From contig JAIWQS010000080.1 of assembly GCA_029891385.1 (NCBI GenBank), positions 124,001 through 188,000 of the forward strand: 64,000 nucleotides of DNA, written 5' to 3'. This DNA is from Erythroxylum novogranatense. Lineage: Eukaryota > Streptophyta > Magnoliopsida > Malpighiales > Erythroxylaceae. A program made the position numbers and the translations under genes. This document shows, piece by piece, positions 59,744 to 64,000 of the stretch; within the stretch, counting starts at the first letter, position 1, and each line of letters starts with the position of its first letter. The notes beneath the pieces are model-generated. The model saw only the letters and a program-made list of their open reading frames with translations, ran no database searches and had not been told where the DNA came from.

Positions 59744-59980
59744 TGTTGGCCCCAGAATTATTTTCTTATTGAATAAGCATGATCCCAATTTATTTTTGAG
59801 GTTTTGTTTGATTAATTGTTTTTGGTTAGAGTTTAATTAGCATATAAAAGGTTGGAGGATTTATTGCTTAGATTGATGGAATTAGAAGTATTAAATGGAG
59901 AAATTAAGATTAAGTTAGAGTATAGTATGGTGTTAGTTAAATTGAAGGAATAAGAATGTATAAGGACAAAATGGGAAGAT
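59744..59980 (+). repeat. Chromovirus-type LTR fragment (family F)
   Basis: It begins TGTTGGCCCC and continues AGAATTATTTTC...AAGCATGAT...TTTGAGGT, matching the inverted family B LTR start (TGTTGGCCCCTGAAT...AAGCATGAT...TTTGAGGT). It is broken off by the copia LTR to the right. The edge lies somewhere between 59931 and 59981. Confidence 0.55.
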
Positions 59981-61027
59981 TGATTTAGAAGGGGGGGTTG
60001 AATAGATCTTTGAACCTTTTTCGTAGAGTTCTTCAAAAACCAGAAGTTAATACACACAAAACAATTAAACAAATTTAAATGCAAAGAATAGGGAAGAGAG
60101 GCAAACACTGCTTTTATAGAGGTTCGGTTCTAAGACCTACGTCCTCTACCTAACCTCCTACTTAGGATTTTGTCAAAACACTTTACTACACACTTTTTAG
60201 TTTAGTGCGAACTTTTCAATACAACTTGACTTCCGGCTCAAGCTACACCTCACAACCGATTTTTTTTCCGGCACAAATCCTACCTCACAAGTGATTTTCC
60301 ACCAATCACTCAACTCACAATAATAACAGAGATAAAGATGAAGTAATAATGCTCAGTAAAAATTTAGAACAAGCTAAGAGCAAAATGAGAGCAAATTAGG
60401 AACAATAGTGGTATTCTTTTTCTTTTGGACCTTACTACTCGATCATTTGATCTTCCTCTATTTATTTACAGACTTCCAGATGAATATAGTCGTTAGAGAT
60501 CTTCTTCTAGTCGTTGTTGATTGCTCATAGACGTTGTAAAATGATTTCCTTTCCATTTATGATTAATCCGGATAAATTTTGTTCAGCTCCACCTGATAGT
60601 CAACTAGTCGAGGTGTTATAGTCAACTAGAGCCAACGTTTTTCCATGCATGTTTCATCTTCGCTCTTCGAATAGTCGACTAGTGTAATGTTAGTCGACTA
60701 GTGCACCTATCCAGCTGATTAATAGTTGACTTGTTACATGTTAGTTGACTTGTTTCATGCCCCATCTGACATATCTGAATTTATTAGTCGACTTGTGATA
60801 TGCTACTAGACTGGTGTTGACTCCAACAGATAGATTTAACAAAATCTTCCCATAATCTTCATGTTTGAATATCTCTAGCACGTTGAAGATAATTTCCATC
60901 TTGATTTCACAATAAATCTTTAAATTTCAATCAAAAACTCCTGAAATAATTTCTTAACCAATTCTATACATTTTATTATTATCAAAACATAAAAGGATTT
61001 AATTTGTCAACCATCATTGGTCCAACA
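59981..61027 (-). repeat. Ty1/copia LTR, first copy (E1)
   Basis: On the minus strand it begins TGTTGGACC at 61027, preceded by the purine tract AAAAAGGGGGAGAT typical of SIRE/Tork-like copia elements. Its other end includes the GAAGGGGGGGTTGAATAG segment. The left edge could instead be TGTTAG at 59931. It contains eight AGTCGACT-like motifs (about 60595-60830). About 1.05 kb, no coding content. Confidence 0.65.
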
Positions 61028-61765
61028 ATCTCCCCCTTTTTGATAATGACAAAACATTTAGAAATTGTTTAAGAAATGAAATAAAAGAAACATTGATGAA
61101 GGTTTTTATGCCTTGTCTTTTTAGTTAGATTGTCTCCCCCTCAATCAATGAATTCAATAACCTTGCAAAATCAAATTGATAAAATTTGTATAATCCATAA
61201 TTTTAATTTCAAATCAAGATAGATTGGAAAACACGTTATGTTCCATATAAGCCAAAACAATTTTAACACATAGTACTCCCCCTTTTTGTCATAGTCAAAA
61301 TAATTAATACAAACCAACAAAAATCACTATCACATTAAGAAAGGAGCAAACTATCAAAACACACATGTCCATGGTCTCAAGTACCAATTTCAACACAAAA
61401 TGAAAATTACAAGTAGCAATTTCAGAGGATAATAGTCGACTAGGAAGAAGAGTTTTCGAAGGAGAAGATGTTAGCTTTTTGGAGATTTGGGTAAAAATTG
61501 AGTTTTTAAAAAAGACTCAGATGACTTATAGTCGACCGGTAGGGCATTAGTCTACTAATAAAATTAAGAGTGGGGGTTGTCTGACATAAAACTAGTCGAC
61601 TGGTCGAAAAGGATTAGTCGACTGGTTGGGAAAAATATGTGTATTAGTTCAACTAGTCGAATACTATTAGTCGATTATAACTATAATACTTTAACAGGCA
61701 AATCAGAATAACTCGACTAATTCCTCAACCTCAGTCGACTTAAAGTCCAATTAGTCGACTGAAAT
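60595..61765. repeat. Dispersed TAGTCGACTAGT-type palindromic motifs
   Basis: About eighteen variants of AGTCGACT or AGTCGACTRGT occur here: eight in the E1 LTR (60595-60830) and ten in the adjoining internal noncoding region (61433-61765). There are none in the 600 bp between. The spacing is irregular. Confidence 0.7.
61028..61042 (-). other. Polypurine tract of copia element E1
   Basis: CAAAAAGGGGGAGAT on the minus strand, directly next to the TGTTGGACC LTR start. It fixes minus orientation. Confidence 0.8.
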
Positions 61766-61894
61766 ATTGCTAAACTCCAAATAAATCACATTTTTGCCTA
61801 AGTGTAGATCATGATGATGTATTCTCAGATGGAATTGCATATTTGCCTAATATCTTGACCATTTTGCTGTGCTAATGTGTGCATAAAATTACAA
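61043..61894 (-). other. Noncoding 3' region of copia element E1
   Basis: Between the end of pol and the polypurine tract. No ORF. It contains a second pyrimidine-rich CTCCCCCTTTTTG block (61264-61290 region) and the AGTCGACT motif cluster. Confidence 0.5.
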
Positions 61895-62257
61895 TCAACC
61901 AATAGAATTCAAATCACAAATATCAAGTCTCAATTTAATGTTCACAAACAATTCTTCTTTAAGAGGTTTTGTAAAAATATCAGCTAATTGATCATTAGTA
62001 GATACATGTTTCAAAAAAATGTCACCTTTCAAACAATGATTATGTATGAAATGATGTCTATTTTCTATATGCTTTGTTCTACTATGCAAAATTGGGTTTT
62101 TACTCAAACAGATTGCACTGGTATTATCACAATAAATTGGAATATTTTTAACAACAATGCCATAATCAAGCAATTGATGTTTAATCCAAAGAACTTGAGC
62201 ACATGCACTTCTAGCTGCTACATATTCATATTCAACAGTGGAAATGGCTGAAGTGAA
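61895..62257 (-). pseudogene. C-terminal RNase H of copia pol (E1), 5'-truncated
   Basis: The minus strand reads AISTVEYEYVAARSACAQ...WI (equivalent to the STAEAEY motif), IYCDNTSAICLSKNP, HSRTKHIENRHHFI and DIFTKPL, a textbook Ty1/copia RNase H C-terminus, to an intact stop at 61895. Copia order (integrase before RT) puts this at the end of pol. It is cut at about 62258 by the LTR of element E2, so RT, integrase, protease and gag are absent. Confidence 0.85.
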
Positions 62258-62262
62258 TCAAA

Positions 62263-63279
62263 CGTTAATACAAGACTTATTATACGATATACAAATGCAC
62301 AAGAAGGGGGGTTGAATTGTGTATTTATTTTTGCTAAGCTCCTTCGAAAACATTTTGTTAAAAGAAACTTGTTCTTTTCACAAGAACTACTGAAAATCGA
62401 AGTTATAACGTATTTTTCGAAAACTTGTATAAAAACTAGTAAAATCGAAAATTGAAAGATAAGAGAGATAAAGGGTAGAGAGATGCAGACACAACAATTT
62501 TTATACTAGTTCACCCCAAACCGTGGGCTACGTCCAGTCCTCAGATATCTTTATGAGATTTCACTATCTCTCAAAACGTTACAAGTATTCTTTGTCTCCA
62601 AGCCTCTTCAGGTCTCTTACAGTCAGTATTCTTTCACACTTAGCCTCTGCAGGCTATCTGTACTACTTTTAATCTAAAAGGTTTTTCGAGCTTTGTTACA
62701 GAAAAATAGCTTTAGATTTTTCGCACAATAGTTTCTCTCAATTATTGCTAACTTTTGTAACTTTCACAATTCATGTAACTTTTTCAATCTTCGACTCCGA
62801 CTCATATTTATAGTCTTTGTATTCAACTGCTTCTTAATTCTTGATTCTTGTTTCTTTCAAGAAACAGTTATTCAGTTGAGTTCTGTAACTAACTCAAACT
62901 GATTCTTGATCTGACGTGGTTTGCTTCCGTCTGCTTTTCTTCGTCTACTTTTTCATCTTAGCTTCATCGCTTTTCTTCCGCCATTTTTTCTCGCTTTTCT
63001 TTAAATTCTGTTTTTCTGCATCCGCTTTTCTTTAAATGCTTTTTCTTCGTCTATTTTCTTCCATCTTTCTTTTATACGCTTTTCTTAGTCTTCTTTCTTT
63101 AAATCGCTTTTCATTAAATGCCTTTTCTTAATCTATTTTTTATTCGTCTGTTTTCCAATTTAGCTTCCGTCTGCTTTTCATTTTTGCTTCCATCTGCTTT
63201 TCATTTTTGCTTCCGTCTACTTTTCATTATTATTTGTACTTTATCAAAATCATTTATGTAAAGTCATTTTGACTTAACA
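62263..63279 (-). repeat. Ty1/copia LTR, second copy (E2), inserted in E1 pol
   Basis: On the minus strand it begins TGTTAAGTC at 63279, after the purine tract AAAAAGGAGGAGAT, and ends ...GTATTAACG at 62263 (CG for CA by one transition). About 1.02 kb. It also has the GAAGGGGGGTTGAATTG segment seen in E1 but is otherwise a different family. About 62920-63235 holds ten or more degenerate CTTCCGTCTGCTTTTC repeats. The left TSD would be TCAAA (62258-62262). The right copy is outside the window. Confidence 0.65.
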
Positions 63280-64000
63280 ATCTCCTCCTTTTTGATGATA
63301 ACAAATAATCATACAAGTAAAATGAAAAACTGTAAAAAAAATGTACAGATGAAAAAATAAGAACATATCTTCAGTTCATCTTCTAGTTCTTCATTTTCTG
63401 CTTACTCTTCCTCCCCTATCTTTTCTTTCTTCTTCAAAATTTTTCTTCTCCCCCTTTCGTTTCTCCTCCTATTTGTTATTAATAAAAAATGATTAGGATC
63501 GATGATGCTTCAATAATTCTTTCACCATCTCCTTTAACTCCTTGACTTCTCTGCGTAGATGCATTACTTCTGCTTGTAAGTTAAAAGATGAGGTGGGTCG
63601 GTCATCATCCCTCGGTTGTTCTTTTTCAAAAACAATTGTAGTGACATATGCATCTGAAGATTGAACATATTCTTCAATGATCTCAAGGGTAGGAGGTTGA
63701 ATAAGTAGGTTGGGTTCAGGAAGATTTAAGTCATCAGGAGCTGGTAGTCTTAACACTTGTCTTCCACACAAGGGTAGGACTTCTTCTTCAATCAAAGATG
63801 TATTAGATAGTGGCCTAATATGCATAATTATGCATGCTGAGGGATTGATGAGCGTCCCTTTGTAAGTTTCCCCAATCGGCGGTGTTCATCTTTGGTTGTT
63901 GAACTACCACTAGCTCTTGAAATGTGATGGGAAATGAAAGTTCTCGTCATTGTCTTCTCTACAGAACATGCTTCATCTATTCTTCGCACTTGTTCTATAA
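63280..64000 (-). mobile_element. Copia element E2, internal 3' end (runs off the window)
   Basis: It begins with the polypurine tract at 63280-63293, then a noncoding pyrimidine-rich stretch, then the small ORF at 63493-63825 and sequence to the window edge. Pol would be further right. The minus frame at about 64000-63830 reads QVRRIDEAC...HISRASGSS... to a stop and may be the upstream part of the same protein. Confidence 0.6.
63493..63825 (-). CDS. Hypothetical coiled-coil protein in the 3' region of copia element E2
   Basis: A 110-codon open frame. Residues 1-60 have no recognisable domain and include PAPDDLNLPEPN and a Pro/Thr/Glu-rich stretch. Residues about 82-110 (LQAEVMHLRREVKELKEMVK...) form a strongly predicted heptad-type coiled coil with a basic end (KHHRS). 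A frame upstream reaching the window edge suggests the real protein is longer and this is its C-terminus. Position between pol and the 3' LTR is where SIRE-like copia elements carry an extra, often coiled-coil, ORF, but homology is not shown. It could also be a decayed gag-like or captured sequence. Confidence 0.4.
   Translation of the reverse strand: MHIRPLSNTSLIEEEVLPLCGRQVLRLPAPDDLNLPEPNLLIQPPTLEIIEEYVQSSDAYVTTIVFEKEQPRDDDRPTSSFNLQAEVMHLRREVKELKEMVKELLKHHRS

Noticed and set aside
20..63980. tRNA, rRNA, snRNA or microRNA genes
   Set aside because: No cloverleaf-compatible A/B-box pair, conserved rRNA stretch or convincing long hairpin was found. The tRNA-like strings are primer-binding sites.

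Overview
The window is a block of plant (eudicot-like) heterochromatin made almost entirely of nested LTR retrotransposons. I found no intact host gene, no rRNA or tRNA gene and no bacterial feature. The evidence for a plant is a Tekay/Del-type Ty3/gypsy chromovirus with a C-terminal chromodomain and an initiator-tRNA-Met primer site, Athila-like Ty3/gypsy fragments, SIRE-like Ty1/copia pieces, an RTE-type LINE, and AT-rich LTRs of 3-4.5 kb. I cannot name the species.

Layout. 1-3873: right part of a long LTR (called family A here). 3874-18617: a tandem chromovirus (family B) on the minus strand, ordered truncated internal region, LTR, almost complete gag-pol, LTR. 18618-26518: plus-strand Athila-like remnant (ORF relic, 3' noncoding region, polypurine tract, LTR). 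Its LTR is split by a 2.07-kb solo LTR with a perfect target-site duplication (TSD) and by a 1.77-kb insertion with an RTE/SINE-like tail. 26519-32389: minus-strand Athila-like protease and gag relic, split by a solo family A LTR (26698-31032) whose TSD falls inside the protease active-site codons. 32390-34540: a degraded minus-strand LTR (family C). 34820-57196: a 22-kb plus-strand element (family D) with 4.5-kb LTRs and a decayed internal region that contains five tandem ~916-bp units, each carrying an RNase H relic. Its 3' LTR holds a second solo family A LTR (47459-51896) and a 1.9-kb TGAT...ATCA solo LTR (51938-53863). 57197-58680: unclassified. 58690-59743: LINE endonuclease relic. 59744-64000: a chromovirus LTR fragment and two minus-strand copia elements, one inside the other.

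How the parts relate. Nothing here works together as a pathway. The order is historical. Removing the nested pieces gives sensible lengths: the Athila LTR closes to about 1.49 kb, and the D 3' LTR closes to about 4.52 kb against 4.56 kb for its partner. That arithmetic supports the boundaries. Family B is the least decayed, with near-identical LTRs and only a few stops or frameshifts per domain. The most unusual features are the pol-derived tandem array in D, GC-rich palindromic islands inside AT-rich LTRs that differ even between the two LTRs of D, and degenerate sequence modules reiterated within the LTRs of several families. All comparisons were made by eye.
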